Assembly (NCBI GenBank): GCA_038049695.1
Contig: CP142457.1
Span: 61,872,501 to 61,936,500 of the forward strand
Length of the DNA stretch: 64,000 nucleotides
From: Cinnamomum chago
Lineage: Eukaryota > Streptophyta > Magnoliopsida > Laurales > Lauraceae
Direction of reading: 5' to 3'
The position numbers and the translations under genes are program-made. Positions 24,700 through 36,829 of the stretch are shown in pieces. Within the stretch, counting starts at the first letter, position 1, and each line of letters opens with the position of its first letter. The notes under the pieces were generated by a model, which saw only the letters and a list, made by a program, of their open reading frames with translations, did not search any database and had not been told where the DNA came from.

Positions 24700-24842
24700 C
24701 AAAAAGTCTACTTGGACAAACTTTTTTGGCCAGAATTTGGCCAACCCATATGGTTTGCATTGAATATCACTATGATATTCAATGCAAACCATATGGGTTG
24801 GCCAAATTCTGGCCAAAAAAGTTTGTCCAAGTAGCATTACTC
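24700..24842. mobile_element. 143-bp Mutator-type MITE with hairpin
   Basis: Flanked by a perfect 9-bp target duplication, ATTGCTTAT (24691-24699 and 24843-24851), the size typical of Mutator-like elements. The interior is a perfect 62-bp inverted repeat (24708-24769 against 24773-24834) with a 3-base loop. The outermost 8 bases differ between ends: CAAAAAGT on the left; GAGTAATG when the right end is read inwards. Non-coding, and needs a transposase in trans. Confidence 0.93.
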
Positions 24843-24851
24843 ATTGCTTAT

Positions 24852-25774
24852 ATGCAGTCCAACTCCATCCAGCCAACCTATAAGCCTGCCAATCATTAGA
24901 AGAGGAGGAAGTTAGTAAGAAGAGGAGGAAGTTAGTAAGGCATTGCCATGGATTAGGGTTCTACAGCCATATTAATTATTTTCATCCCTTGATTTAGTGA
25001 CCTGATCAGTTTTTTTGTACTTTTACCATGCATGTTTTTTAAAGATTAAATCAAACGATAAATGCCGATTGGAATAGCGTCAAATTAGGTCTAGGGCCGT
25101 TTTATAATGCACAGTATGTGTGAGCCATAGAGGGCAAAAAGGTGGGCCCAATTGGGCCCCATAAAGTTGAACACATATGAATAGTTTGAATAATGCCAAG
25201 GGGTGGGGATAGCGGGGGGTAGAGGTTGGAGTTTGCTTTCCTTTCTAATATAAAGGCCTGTACAAAAAATTCAATTTTGAGAATAGAACTAAGCACAAAG
25301 CAAAAATAGGAGTTCCACTTGTGGAAACTACCTTGCACAAACGTTCCCTTATTTATTAGATGTTGCCAATATATAGGAAAATAATATTTTATCCATTTTG
25401 CTACCATCCCAAGTATGAGTACCTGAAAGGCTGAAGTCCATCTTGTCCGGCCTGTAATGCATATGCTCTGACTTGGACACATCCCAAGTCCAACACAAGT
25501 CTGTAGGAGATTTCAGTCATTTCACCACTGCCTGCAGTGCGTTATACTTATTGAGGATCGAGCTTACATGTTGAGACAATTAGGTCATGCCCGAGAAAGG
25601 TCACAGAGCATTTTCCAGCCCCTTACATTGCTCAGTCTAAACTCAAACCCAACCTAAAACTAATGTCAGACCCAAACAAAATACTCTGTACCGTACCATA
25701 GACCATAGTTACCTGGTTCATTGCTAAAGGCCTTTGAATTGCGAACAGTTCATCTCGAACAACAACCGAGGTAA
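24852..25774. other. Intergenic, no gene recognised
   Basis: Contains a 20-bp tandem pair (AGAAGAGGAGGAAGTTAGTA twice, near 24898-24938). No recognisable coding sequence. Confidence 0.5.
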
Positions 25775-26642
25775 TGTTGGAAAAATGGCTATGAGCTATA
25801 CTGTATTTGTCAACTTTGAGCCAAAATCTAAGTAGGACCCACTTATCATTTTTAGATGGAAATACATGAGAATGTAATCTACCCATGAGTAGATTCAGAA
25901 CATGTATTGGGTTGCTCTAATCCATTAAGGAGTGAATGAGAAATTGCTTTCTAAACACCCCGAACTAAACCGGGCTTTGGTTTGGGCTTCACGTGAGTTG
26001 GGCTTGGCTCGGTCCACTACTCAAAAGTGATGTGTGTCCATTCACATATGAAAGGGTGTCTCCAAAGTGATGTGTCCATTCACATATGAAAGGGCATGTC
26101 CAAAGTGATGTGTCCATTCATATATGAAAGGGTGTGTCCGACCCAAGAGGTGTGTTCAAAGAGAAGCATTTGTTCACTGAATAGATGCAACCCCATGAAT
26201 AGACATGAAGTAGGCTATAAATATCATCTTGTCCATGCCTTCTTGCTCATTCCATTCACTACAACTGCATTGCATTTGAGGCATCAGTCTGAGTCAAAAG
26301 AGAGTTCTACTACACGATTGGTTCGCATGTCACATAGTTTGTAGTGCTGCTACTGTGTGGACTGATCATTGTATCCTGGGAGGCAATCGCTGTAGAAGCT
26401 CGTAAGCACCATTGCGGGGACGAATTTGTCTTAAGGACATAGTGTTTTCACACTAGCCTTGATCAATCTTCTTTTGCAGATTCCTGTGATTAATTACTTC
26501 AATAACAAAGTTCTGTTTTTCTGTCTACAAACAGTAAGTGATTTTCATTCATAAATTTACATTCTGTAGTTCTGTTTTACTGTTGTTTGTGAGGAACTGT
26601 TTCCTGAATTCTGAAATACTACTGCCTGTACTCAGACTAACA
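25775..26642 (+). repeat. 5' LTR of the copia element (868 bp)
   Basis: TG...CA boundaries. Contains three copies of a ~39-bp unit (AAAGTGATGTGTCCATTCAC) at about 26024-26135 and a TATA-like CTATAAATA at 26215-26223. Confidence 0.9.
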
Positions 26643-26974
26643 ATCTTAAGACAAATTCCTTTCTTTCTGAGTACACTCTTTTTTCAGTTTTACTTCAGTA
26701 TTCTTTGGTTTCAGTTTATGTCAGTTTCACTACTGGTTTCTTTTTCTTCTTATTCTGAAACCAGTATTGTGAAACTGAGTTTATCTTTGTCTTTTATATC
26801 TACTTACAGAACTTCAGTGTGTTCTGTTCTTTACTTTCTGTTTGCCTCAGTATACAGTAACCAGCTACTGGTTACCATATATTCTGAGTTGCTGTTTACA
26901 GTGCTGTTTCTTTTTTAATTCTGCAGTATATACTCTGTGTTTTATTAGGTCATTTCTGGTTTGTTAAAACAGAC

Positions 26975-27895
26975 ATGGGTATTGAGAAGAATACTCCAGT
27001 CATTACCCCTACCCCTGTTATGGTGAACCATTGGGAGAAACCTGAAAAGTTCAATGGTACTGAGTTCAAGAGATGGCAGCAGAAAATGTTGTTTTATCTC
27101 ACTACCATGAACTTGGCTAGGTTCCTCCATGAAGAGTCTCCTGCTCTAATGGATGGCGAGACAGACAAGCAAGTAGTTGCTGCTGTAAAAGCCTGGAAGC
27201 ATGCTGACTTCCTCTGTCGAAATTACATTCTCAATGGACTAGACAACACATTATATAATGTGTACTGTTCATTGAAGACTGCTAAGGAATTATGGGATTC
27301 ACTTGATAAAAAGTAGAAGACTGAAGATGCCGGAATTAAGAAATTCATTGTTGGCAGATTTCTTGACTACAAGATGATCGATTCCAAAGCAGTTATCAAT
27401 CAAGTTTAGGAACTTCAAGTAATCCTCCATGAAACTCATGCAGAAGGAATGTCTCTTAGTGAGTCTTTCCAAGTGACAACAATCATTGAAAAATTGCCAC
27501 CACTTTGGAAGGGTTTTAAGAACTACCTTAAGTATAAGCAAAAGGAGATGAAACTTGAAGATCTGATTGTAAGATTGAAGATAGAGGAAGACAATCGTGC
27601 CTCTGAAAAGAAAGCAGGAAAAACCTTCACTAAAGCTAAGACAACTGTGGTGGAACATGGGCAGAATCCTAAGAAGAGGAAGAACAATCCCAACGGTCCA
27701 AAACAAGGTCCCAATGACAACAAGAAGTTCAAAGAAAAATGCTATGTGTGCGACAAACCAGGCCACCGTGCTAAGGACTGTCGTAAGCGCAAGGACCAAG
27801 GTAATACAAGTAAGAAACCCGCACAGGCCAACATGACAGAATTGGACACTCTCTCCACTGATGTTTCAGACATCAATCTTTTTGTTGTGGTCTAA
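26975..27895 (+). pseudogene. Copia gag, broken
   Basis: Starts MGIEKNTPVITPTPVM at 26975. The first 113 residues carry the copia gag fold (NHWEKPEKFNGTEFKRW). An in-frame TAG at 27314-27316 and another at 27407-27409 interrupt it; the frame then reopens and holds a Lys-rich stretch and a CCHC knuckle, [14 protein letters not shown] (27740-27781). It stops at 27893-27895, just before the protease. The knuckle is intact but the protein cannot be made whole. Confidence 0.88.
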
Positions 27896-29311
27896 GAAGT
27901 CAATTTGGTTGGTAACACCAGAGAATGGTGGGTGGATACAGGGGCCACTCGACATGTTTGCTCTATTAAAGAGATGTTCTCCACTTATCAAGCATAAACC
28001 GGAGAACAACTCTTCATGGGCAACTCCGCCACATCTAAGGTTGAAGGTCAATGACAGGTGGTATTGAAGATGACTTCTGGAAAAGAACTCACCCTCAACA
28101 ATGTGTTGCATGTACCTGATATTTGTAAGAATCTAGTATCAGGCTCACTACTGAGTAAAAAGGATTTCAAACTTGTATTTGAGTCGGATAAGTTTGTACT
28201 CACTAAATCTGGGATGTACGTGGGAAAAGGGGATATGAGCGATGGGCTCTTTAAGATGAATGTCATGACTATTGTTCATAATAAGAATAAGTCTTCTGCT
28301 TATATGCTTGAGTCTTCTAATGTGTGGCATGATAGATTAGGCCATGTTAATTATGATGCACTGCGTAGATTACTAAACATGGAATGTTTGCCTAAATGTA
28401 GTTTTGACTCAAATATCAAATGTGAAACATGTGTAGAAGCTAAACTCACCAGAACTTCCTTTCAATCTATTGAAAGAACTTCTGAACATCTTCAATTAAT
28501 CCATTCTGATATTTGTGACCTAAAGTTTGTTCAAAGTAAAAGTGGTAAGAAATATTTTCTTACATTCATTGATGACTGCACAAGATACTGTTATGTTTAC
28601 TTACTGAGAAGTAAAAATGAGGCATTGAAAATGTTCCAACATTACAAGAATGAGGTTGAGAATTAACTTGATAAGAAAATTAAGGTGATAAGAAGCGATA
28701 GAGGAGGTGAATACGAATCACCTTTTGGTTAATTCTGTTCACAGCATGGTATTATACACCAAACTAATGCTCCTTATTCACCTCAGCAAAATGGTGTTGC
28801 TGAAAGAAAAAACAGAACTTTAAAAGAAATGATGAATACTATGTTAATCAGTTCTTGATTACCTCAGAATTTGTGGGGGGATGCTATCCTCTCTGCAAAT
28901 TATATTCTCAACATAATACCTCAAAAGAAAACCAATAAATCCCCCTATGAATTATGGAAAGGCAGAATGCCTACTTACAAATACTTGAAAGTGTGGGGGT
29001 GTTTGGCTAAAGTGGCGGTTCCTACACCTAAAAAGGTGAAAATAGGACAAAAAACAGTATACTGTGTATTCATTGGGTATGCTCATAATAGCAGTGCGTA
29101 TCGGTTTCTAATTCACGAGTTTGAAATTCCCGATATGCTTCCTAACACTATTATTGAGTTAAGGAATGCATCGTTCTTTGAACATGTATTTCCTTACAAA
29201 CCATCGAAGGAAACGAGTTCTCCTAAAAGAACTCATGACACTGCCAATAGCAGTAATAAAAACCAACAAGAGATTGATGAACCTAGACGGAGTAAGAGGG
29301 CTAGAACATAA
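27896..29311 (+). pseudogene. Copia protease and integrase, broken
   Basis: Protease is marked by WWVDTGATRHVC (about 27928-27963), with stops soon after. The gag-pre-integrase zinc region follows: WHDRLGHVNYDALRR near 28325 and CETCVEAK near 28422. The integrase core has HSDICD and FIDDCTRY, a stop at 28664-28666, then SDRGGEY and the PYSPQQNGVAERKNRT region near 28770-28815, with two further stops. The 28871-29311 frame covers the integrase C-terminal region (ANYILNIIPQKK, SPYELWKGR, WGCLAKV). Confidence 0.88.
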
Positions 29312-30902
29312 AAAACGTTTGGTTTAGATTTTCTAACATTTCTGTTGGAAGATGCACCTCAAAGCTTTAAAGAAGCAGTGTCCAATCCTGAGGCACCATA
29401 TTGGAAAGAGGTAATAAATAGTGAAATTGAATCCATTTTGCAAAACCATACATGGGAACTTGTAGATCTCCCCCACAAGGTTGCAAAACTCTTAGATGCA
29501 AGTGGATATTCAAGAGAAAGATAAAAGCAGATGGATCAATCGATAAGTACAAGGCCATGCTTGTTGTTAAAGGGTACAGACAAAAAGAAGGCCTGGACTA
29601 TTTCGATACTTATTCACTAGTGACGAGAATAACATCCATTCGAATGTTAATAGCAATTGCTGCTATATACAATCTCGAGATACATCAAATGGATGTAAAG
29701 GCAGCTTTTCTCAATGGTGAATTAGATGATGAGATATATATGGAATAACCAGAATGGTTTAATGTTTCAGGTCAAATTAAGAAAGTTTGTCGGCTTGTCA
29801 AATCTCTATATGGATTAAAACAAGTACCAAAGTAGTGGTATGAGAAATTTGACAGCTTGATGATGTCAAATGGGTTTAAGATCAATGAATGTGACAAATG
29901 TGTATATGTCAATAACACTAACAATGGTTGTGTCATTATTTGTTTATATGTTGATGATTTGCTCATTATGGGTAGTAATGCTGATATCATTCAATATACC
30001 AAGAGAATGTTAAACAATAAGTTTGACATGAAAGATTTAGGTGTTGCAGATGTCATACTCGGGATAAAAATATTTAAAACATAAGATGGATTGATATTAT
30101 CTCAATCACACTATATTGAGAAAATACTCAAAAAATATAATCAAGATAATAGCAATCCAGCAAGGACACCTATAAATATTAGTATTCATTTATCAAAGAA
30201 TAATGGAAAAGGCATATCACAATGAGAATATGCACAAATAATTGGCAGCCTAATGTATGTGATGACTCGTCCTGACATTGCATATGCTGTTAGTAAATTG
30301 AGTAGATACACAAGTAACCCAGGATCAGACCACTGGAAGGCCTTAGTTCGGGTTCTAAGATATTTAAAATACACCAAAACTATGGTTTGCATTACTCTAA
30401 ATATCCAGCTATACTTGAGGGCTATTGTGATGCCAACTGGATATCAGATATTAAAGATTCAAAGTCCACAAGTGGATATCTATTTACACTTGGTGGTGCA
30501 GCGGTATCATGGAAATCTTCTAAACAAACATGCATTGCTAGATCCACTATGGAATCTGAGTTTATTGCATTGGATAAAGCTGGCGAAGAAGCTGAGTGAC
30601 TTTGTCAATTCCTCGAAGATATTCCAATGTGGTCAAAACCTGTGCCTCCTATCTGCATTTATTGTGATAGTCAATCAGCAATTGGAAGGACACAGAGTAC
30701 AATATATAACGGTAAGTCTCGACATATTTGTCGAAGGCATAATTCCGTGAGACAACTGCTCTCTAATGACATTATGACAATTGAGTACATAAAGTCCATA
30801 GATAATATTGTAAATCCTTTAACCAAAGGATTAGCGAGAGAGCAAGTAAATCGTTCATCAAGGGGAAATGGCTTAAAGCCTATAAATGAAAAGTTACCAT
30901 AA
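29312..30902 (+). pseudogene. Copia reverse transcriptase and RNase H, broken
   Basis: Reverse transcriptase motifs are readable: KWIFKRKIKADGSIDKYKA near 29495, QMDVKAAFLNGELDDEIYM near 29690, SLYGLKQVPK near 29806 followed by TAG, and the YVDDLL active site near 29947. Stops also occur near 29746 and 30082. RNase H begins near 30260 ([16 protein letters not shown]), shifts frame near 30390 ([28 protein letters not shown]), meets a TGA near 30597, and ends with the CDSQSAI and NIVNPLTKGL segments. Many stops look like single transitions from Gln or Trp codons, as expected for methylated, inactive DNA. Confidence 0.88.
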
Positions 30903-31471
30903 TGGAAACCCTACCTAGTTGACTAGAGATCCCAAGATCTAGGTTCAAAGGGACAACCAAATTGTGTGTAACTTAACGAAATCACTATGGAGATAAAATC
31001 TCCTGCTCATTCCTATGATATTAACAGTGATACTTGCAGCGGAAATTAGGATAAGCAACGCTTTTAATGATTCTTATATCTTGACTAATCAGATGGGGTA
31101 TAGCAGGATACTCTTAATAAGAATCACCTATGTGAGTGTGAATTGGGCCGATTCTATGAGAAGAATAAGGCTAAATTCTCTAAAGCACTCATGAAACCAG
31201 GCATTGTTCAGGGCCAAAATGAACACAATCATGAGAACCAACTGTATCTGGAAAGATTCTGTGTGAACTCTATTGTCTCGGTTTACGCAAAAGGCTGAAT
31301 AGTTCAAGACATCATGTTCACTGTTCAACCAGTAAATTAGATAGTACTTCACAAGGGAAGGTTCAAGGCCACAAGCTACCTCTCTTTATACAGAAAATTT
31401 CAAATTGTACTCTCTGTGTGTGTCTGCATATCATTTTATTGCTTTTGGTCAATTTCATTCATGTGGGGGAT

Positions 31472-32359
31472 TGTTGGAAAAATGACTAAGAGCTACACTA
31501 TATTTGTCAACTTTGAGCCAAAATCTAAGTATGACCCACTTATCATTTTTAGGTGGGAATACATGGGAATGTAATCTACCCATGAATAGATTCAGAACAT
31601 GTATTGGGTTGCTCTAATCCATTAAGGAGTGAATGAGAAATTGCTTTCTAAACACCCCGAACTAAACCGGACTTGGGTTTGGGCTTCACGTGAGTTGAGC
31701 TTGGCTCGGTCCACTACTCAAAAGTGATGTGTGTCCATTCACATATGAAAGGGTGTCTCCAAAGTGATGTGTCCATTCACATATGAAAGGGCATGTCCAA
31801 AGTGATGTGTCCATTCACATATAAAAGGGCATGTCCAAAGTAATGTGTCCATTCACATATGAAAGGGTGTGTCCAAAGAGAAGCATCTGTTCAGTGAACA
31901 GATGCAACCTCATGAATAGACATGAAGTAGGCTATAAATATCATCTTGTCCATGCCTTTTTGCTCATTCCATTCACTACAACTGCATTGCATTTGGGGCA
32001 TCAGTCTGAGTCAAGAGAGAGTTCTACTACATGATTGGTTTGCCTGTTATATAGTTTGTAGTGCTGCTACTGTGTGGACCGATCATTGTATCCTGTGAGG
32101 CAATCACTGTAGAAGCTCGTAAGCACCATTGTGGGGGTGAATTTGTCTTAAGGACATAGTGTTTTCACACTAGCCTTGATCAATCTTCTTCTGCGGATTC
32201 TTGTGATTAATTACTTCAATAACAGAGTTCTGTTTTTCTGTCTACAAATAGTAAGTGATTTTCGTTCATAAATTTACATTCTGTAGTTTTGTTTTACTGT
32301 TGTTTGTGAGGAACTGTTTTCTGAATTCTGAAATACTACTGCTTGTACTCAGACTAACA
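31472..32359 (+). repeat. 3' LTR of the copia element (888 bp)
   Basis: Homologous to 25775-26642 but with four copies of the ~39-bp unit instead of three. TATAAATA lies at 31933-31940. It ends GACTAACA at 32359 and abuts an unclassified dispersed repeat. Confidence 0.9.
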
Positions 32360-33053
32360 GGTCTATTACCCTCTACCGAGGTGGGTGCCCCTAGCCCCTA
32401 TAGCTGGGGTGAAAAAAAGGGGAAATAGGCCATGTAGATAGGGGATGCTATAATCTAGGGCCTATGAGAAGAGATCAAACACACACAAAATTTACGTGGT
32501 TTGGCTTTTGGCCTTCGTCCGCGGGAAAGACGAGAGCTTAAAGACTTTTAGTCACTATTTATAATATTAGCCCAAAAATCCTGTTACATCCAAACCTTAC
32601 TTCTAATCACACTATATCTATAACACGTCTCACTTCTAATCACAGTACATGGTGGGCAATCAGTGGCCGATTAATGACTTATTAACTTTTATTGAGAGGG
32701 GACTTAGACATGGACAGACAGAGACCTTAGTAAGGGCATGGGATTGGCCCGCCTAGGGGGCAGTCGTTGTGCACACTGTCGGCGCAGTTGGCATTGGATT
32801 GTAGCACATTGGCTCAAACCGGTCAATGTATGTGGCAAGACTCTCGGTACAGTCACTTGCTACATAAAGGCTTCTGGTTCGGTCGCTGCTATAGTACTTT
32901 GGTTGATGATCGCCTTAATTAGTCCATGCTGCAAGAGTGCTAGTGGTGACTACTCAGTCGGTAATGCTGCTGTCGTTGGCCCAGGCAGTCAGTGCTCGGG
33001 TCTATTGGGACTGTTGTTGAAGCCAAAAGGCCACTTGGTGTGTTCGGTGCATA
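32360..33053 (+). repeat. Unclassified dispersed repeat A, copy 1 (left part)
   Basis: Homologous to 54463-54903. Shared words include TATAGCTGGGGTGAAAAAAA, CCTTAGTAAGGGCATGGG and TTGTGCACACTGTCGG. Copy 1 has about 250 extra bases (32450-32700) absent from copy 2, including an ACACACACAAAATTTACGTG segment seen in plant retroelements. The repeat resumes at 33745 after the TRIM. No coding potential recognised. Confidence 0.8.
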
Positions 33054-33744
33054 TGTAAGAGAATATTGAGTTGTTAGAGGATTGTTAGAGAATCGTTAGG
33101 ATTAGGATAAGAGTTAGTTTGATTTTGAATTTGAAATATCTTTGTGTATAAATTGAGAGGAGTTCCTCTTATGAAACTTACGGTGAATTTATCTAAAAGT
33201 CTTTATGGTATCAGAGCGTGGGCCCGGTGATGATCTTGCGATCAAGCTGGGTACGATCCTGCACCGTCAAATTTTATTTTATTTTTTATTTTAATAAATA
33301 AAACCAGCATCTTCTCCTATCTAGCCATCATTTCACCTCAAGCCTTACAATCTTCAAAACTTTTGGAAGAGATTGTGTCAGATCTGATCTAGTGGACCAT
33401 CGGCACCGATAGACTCAAGATGAGCGGGTTGCAATAGAGATGGATCAACAGACGGACGGTGATCCCCATGAAGAAGAAGATATGATCATTTATGCAAAAT
33501 ATATGTCATTTATATATTTTTTTTGAGATCAAAGGGTTTTATTTTTAATGTCAACAATCACAGATCGAAATGATCATGTGATTGAGGGGAGATGTTAGAG
33601 AATATTGAGTTGTTAGAGGATTGTTAGAGAATCGTTAGGATTAGGATAAGAGTTAGTTTGATTTTGAATTTGAAATATCTTTGTGTATAAATTGAGAGGA
33701 GTTCCTCTTATGAAACTTACGGTGAATTTATCTAAAAGTTTTTA
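33054..33744 (+). mobile_element. TRIM (terminal-repeat retrotransposon in miniature), 691 bp
   Basis: Two 152-bp LTRs (33054-33205 and 33593-33744) differ by about two bases. Directly after the first is TGGTATCAGAGC (33206-33217), the iMet primer site; before the second is the purine tract TTGAGGGGAGA (33582-33592). The 375-bp internal part has no protein domains. Short leader repeats (GTTAGAGAAT/GTTAGAGGAT) occur in each LTR. Copy 2 of repeat A reads through the same point without the TRIM, so it inserted after the copies separated. A clean target duplication is not visible. Confidence 0.93.
33206..33217 (+). promoter_or_regulatory. TRIM primer-binding site
   Basis: TGGTATCAGAGC, complementary to the initiator Met tRNA 3' end, immediately after the first LTR. 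Confidence 0.93.
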
Positions 33745-33965
33745 GTTGCTATGGTCTGCAGCGTCGGGCGGTCTAGCCAATTCTGGTGTGGTCCGTCGAT
33801 GCAAACGGTGGGTGCGGGCTCGGTCCGTCAATATGCATTGTGCAGTCCATTGGGAGTTGGAGCAGACAGGGCATGCAGGCACTTGGGTCGGTCGGTGTGG
33901 AGGGTGTGAATCATAAGACTCTTGAACAAATTTCACCAAGTACATGACAATTCGGTGTGCCGAGC
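33745..33965 (+). repeat. Repeat A, copy 1 (right part)
   Basis: Continues after the TRIM at GTTGCTATGGTCTGCAG and matches 54904-55110, including GGGTGTG(A)TCATAAG and ACAAATTTCACC. Confidence 0.8.
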
Positions 33966-34097
33966 AGGGAGAGAGGGAAGAGGAGGGCGGGGAAGTTTGG
34001 GGATTTATTTTATTATTATTATTTTTTATATACAAGAAAAGAAATGGGAAGTGTGGGAAGTAAAAAGTAGCGTGCATGTAGCAGCTCACATTTTTTA

Positions 34098-34130
34098 CTA
34101 GCCTAACTACTCGTGCTTAAAGCACGGACA
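34098..34130 (-). mobile_element. Helitron-like 3' end
   Basis: On the minus strand a hairpin CGTGCTTTAAGCACG is followed 10 bases later by CTAG and then T. This matches the Helitron 3' signature (short hairpin, CTRR end, insertion between A and T). The element would extend towards higher coordinates. I could not find its 5' TC end, so only the terminus is called. Confidence 0.45.
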
Positions 34131-36190
34131 TTTATCATAGTAGTCTTGTTTAAGGTCAAAATTTTAAAGATAGAATTAGTTTTATGAATTGAACATTATT
34201 AGGACTTTGTTGGTGTCAATGTTTAGATGTTAAAAAATAAAAGGTAATAAAAAATATAAAAGTTTATGATCAGAAGTAAGAAATTAATATAAATGTTAAC
34301 TACATATCAAGTAATTTGGTTTTTCTTTTATTTCTGATCAATTATTTTAAGCATGGTCAATCTTATAAGTCTAATTTCAATTGGAGTGACATGATGAGAT
34401 TTATTAAGTATAAGCCTAAAAGTAAGCCCCATTTACAAATTGAGAAACATTCAATATAAAGTGCACAATTCTTGAGATTATTTTTGGTTAAAGAAAAAGT
34501 TATATAATTAAAGAGTATATTATCATAATCTTGAATTGTCGAGTGAAATGAACTTGGCTTGACTTTCTCTCCTATCAAGAAAGAAAAATCTCTCTTTTAT
34601 GTACATTTTGATCAATGAGATTATAAATTAAATGAGATAATTATCTTAATAATATTTAAAAATAAAAAATAACTAAAATTACCCTTAAATGATTTAACAC
34701 CTAAAAAAAATTATGATTAAAAAATTTAAAATTTAGAGCTCAAGTTTGAGATTGAAAAGGGTTAGAACTGAGATTGGTTCGGTAACAACTTTAATATATA
34801 ATATATATATAATAATGGTTGAGAAAAAAATAGTCACTGCATTCACATTTGTAAATAAATTATAAGATTTTAATGATTTGAAGGTCATAAATATAGTGGT
34901 CAATTCAATGGTAATAAATGCATTGAACAAAATATTAAGTTTTAAAAGTAGTACTTGAATCATATGCAAAGGATTGGCGACCTAATAAAGAACTACCAAG
35001 GTCCTTATAAACTTATAAAAATTAGGTTGATGGTAACATGTTAGGTTTAGGTCAGGTGCAAGTTACCTTCGAATGAAATTAAAATAATATAGTTTTATAA
35101 ACTATTTTAAGTTATGATAATTAATAAGAACTTTGTCATGAGGTAGTTGGTAAAATAGCTATAATCTTTTAATTGGATAAAGTTTTAGACCATACTTATA
35201 GGAGTAGCATTTTTATAAATTATCACTTTTTTTCTTTGCTGACACTTGTTATCATCGTTTTGGTGTGATGATTTCGATGGGTGATATTTGTAATCAAGCT
35301 TTTTTTATAGCAATTTGATAAATGACACTTGTCAATTGTTAACTCCTATCTTTAAACTATCATTTTTTTCATATATTTGTAATCATCTTTTTTGTGTGGA
35401 AGTTTAAATTTGTGACATTTGGAGTCACAACTTTTTTAATATCAATTGAATAGATAACACTTGTCAAACTTCTATGACACTTTTAACTAATAAAAAGGGT
35501 ATGCTCTATCGTTTACTTCAAACACTCTTATTCATTTTTTATGTATTAGTCTCTCACCCTTACCTAATTTTATTTCATTTCTTGGAAAGTTAGTATATCG
35601 CATTACCCAAATCAAGCTAAGCCAACTCTAGAGGTGCTTGAGTCTATGTCAAAGAATATATGAATTCTTCAACAATTTTCGTTTCAAAGGTTTTACTTCT
35701 ACTTATTACTTTTTATGTATGTATTATATTATCCATATGTTAACAAAATAGAATATCGTTAAACTTATATAATTGAGAATAATCTTTAATTATTTATATA
35801 TAGCATTTAATCAGTTCAACTGCACTCAATTGCATATAAACAAAATGGATCCGAACTTCTTTATTTTCTAAATAGATAGACTAAAAGTTGAATACAAATA
35901 CAAATATGGCTTGAATTTGGCTTATTGATAGGACATATTCTCGAAAATCAATGGAGAATGTTAAAAGGATTATTTCTTATATGAAAAACTACTTGATTAT
36001 ATTTTTATTTATTTTCATATCTAAAATTTTTATTTATGCTGATATTATTTTAAATTGCTTTAATCTTATACTTTTGAACATCTTCCATAAATTTGATGAG
36101 TTCAATTTTTAAATAAATTATAAATTTATTTTTTATATTGCAGTTATAAAATCTTCATAAAAAATGGGTGGCATAGGAAAAAGGTAAGCT
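34131..36190. other. AT-rich intergenic, no gene recognised
   Basis: Very AT-rich with stops in all frames. A TA-rich stretch lies near 34794-34812. It may be the body of the Helitron-like element ending at 34098. Confidence 0.5.
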
Positions 36191-36820
36191 TCAGTTTTTT
36201 TTTTGGTGAAATTACATAATAGCTTAAAGTAATCTCGTTTCTTAGCGAGAGAAGATGATGGACATAAAACCAAATAGCAAAGTATCTTATATCCTTCTAT
36301 TTACAGGGAGCCTAGATCGCTCTATCGAGTCTGCAGAACCTACGGGCAACATCTACTAATACAAAGCAATAATAAAAGTTAAATTTAAATTTGTTGATAA
36401 TAAAACAAATTGAAGAGGTTCCGTAAAATTACTAGAGGGAGTAGGCAGACGATGAGGGTTTCTCAGGAGATGCTGCTGATGTTGCTCCTCTCTTTAGTTT
36501 CCCAATAGTTGAGGCTGGACTAGCTGTCCGAGTGATCGAGATTGAAGGAGGAAGGTTTCTTCATCATGAAGATGATGAAACCAGCTTAAAATCCAAAAGT
36601 TCTTATACATAAGATTAAATGCTGGGGAATCATTTAGGCGGAAAAAATCTGATCTCCAATCTGACGAACCCATCTCAACCGTTCAGAAATCGCATGCAAA
36701 ATGCATGGGATTGTTAGTGATTTGTTGCTGATACTTCTTCCACGTTTTTAATTCCAAATCTACTATTTCCTGTCTCCTGCGCATCTCTTTTCATTTGCTG
36801 CATTTTGTCTTGGCACACCC
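36191..36820. other. Intergenic with T-run, possible retroelement tail
   Basis: A T-run (about 36196-36205) precedes mixed sequence that could be the minus-strand tail of a non-LTR element. No motif confirms this and no gene is seen. Confidence 0.25.
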
Positions 36821-36829
36821 ACTTGATGA

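Larger units (their letters stand above)
25775..32359 (+). mobile_element. Degenerate full-length Ty1/copia element
   Basis: Two LTRs (868 and 888 bp) start TGTTGGAAAAATG and end GACTAACA. Between them lie gag, protease, integrase, reverse transcriptase and RNase H in copia order on the plus strand, all broken by stops and at least one frameshift. GTGGGGGAT just before the second LTR is the polypurine tract. The flanks are GGTAA (left) and GGTCT (right), a 3-of-5 match only, and no iMet-type primer site follows the first LTR, so the ends have decayed. LTR divergence is clearly higher than in the gypsy element, so this insertion is older. Confidence 0.92.

Noticed and set aside
33742..34089. 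115-codon frame on the minus strand
   Set aside because: It spans repeat A and low-complexity sequence; no domain or splice context.
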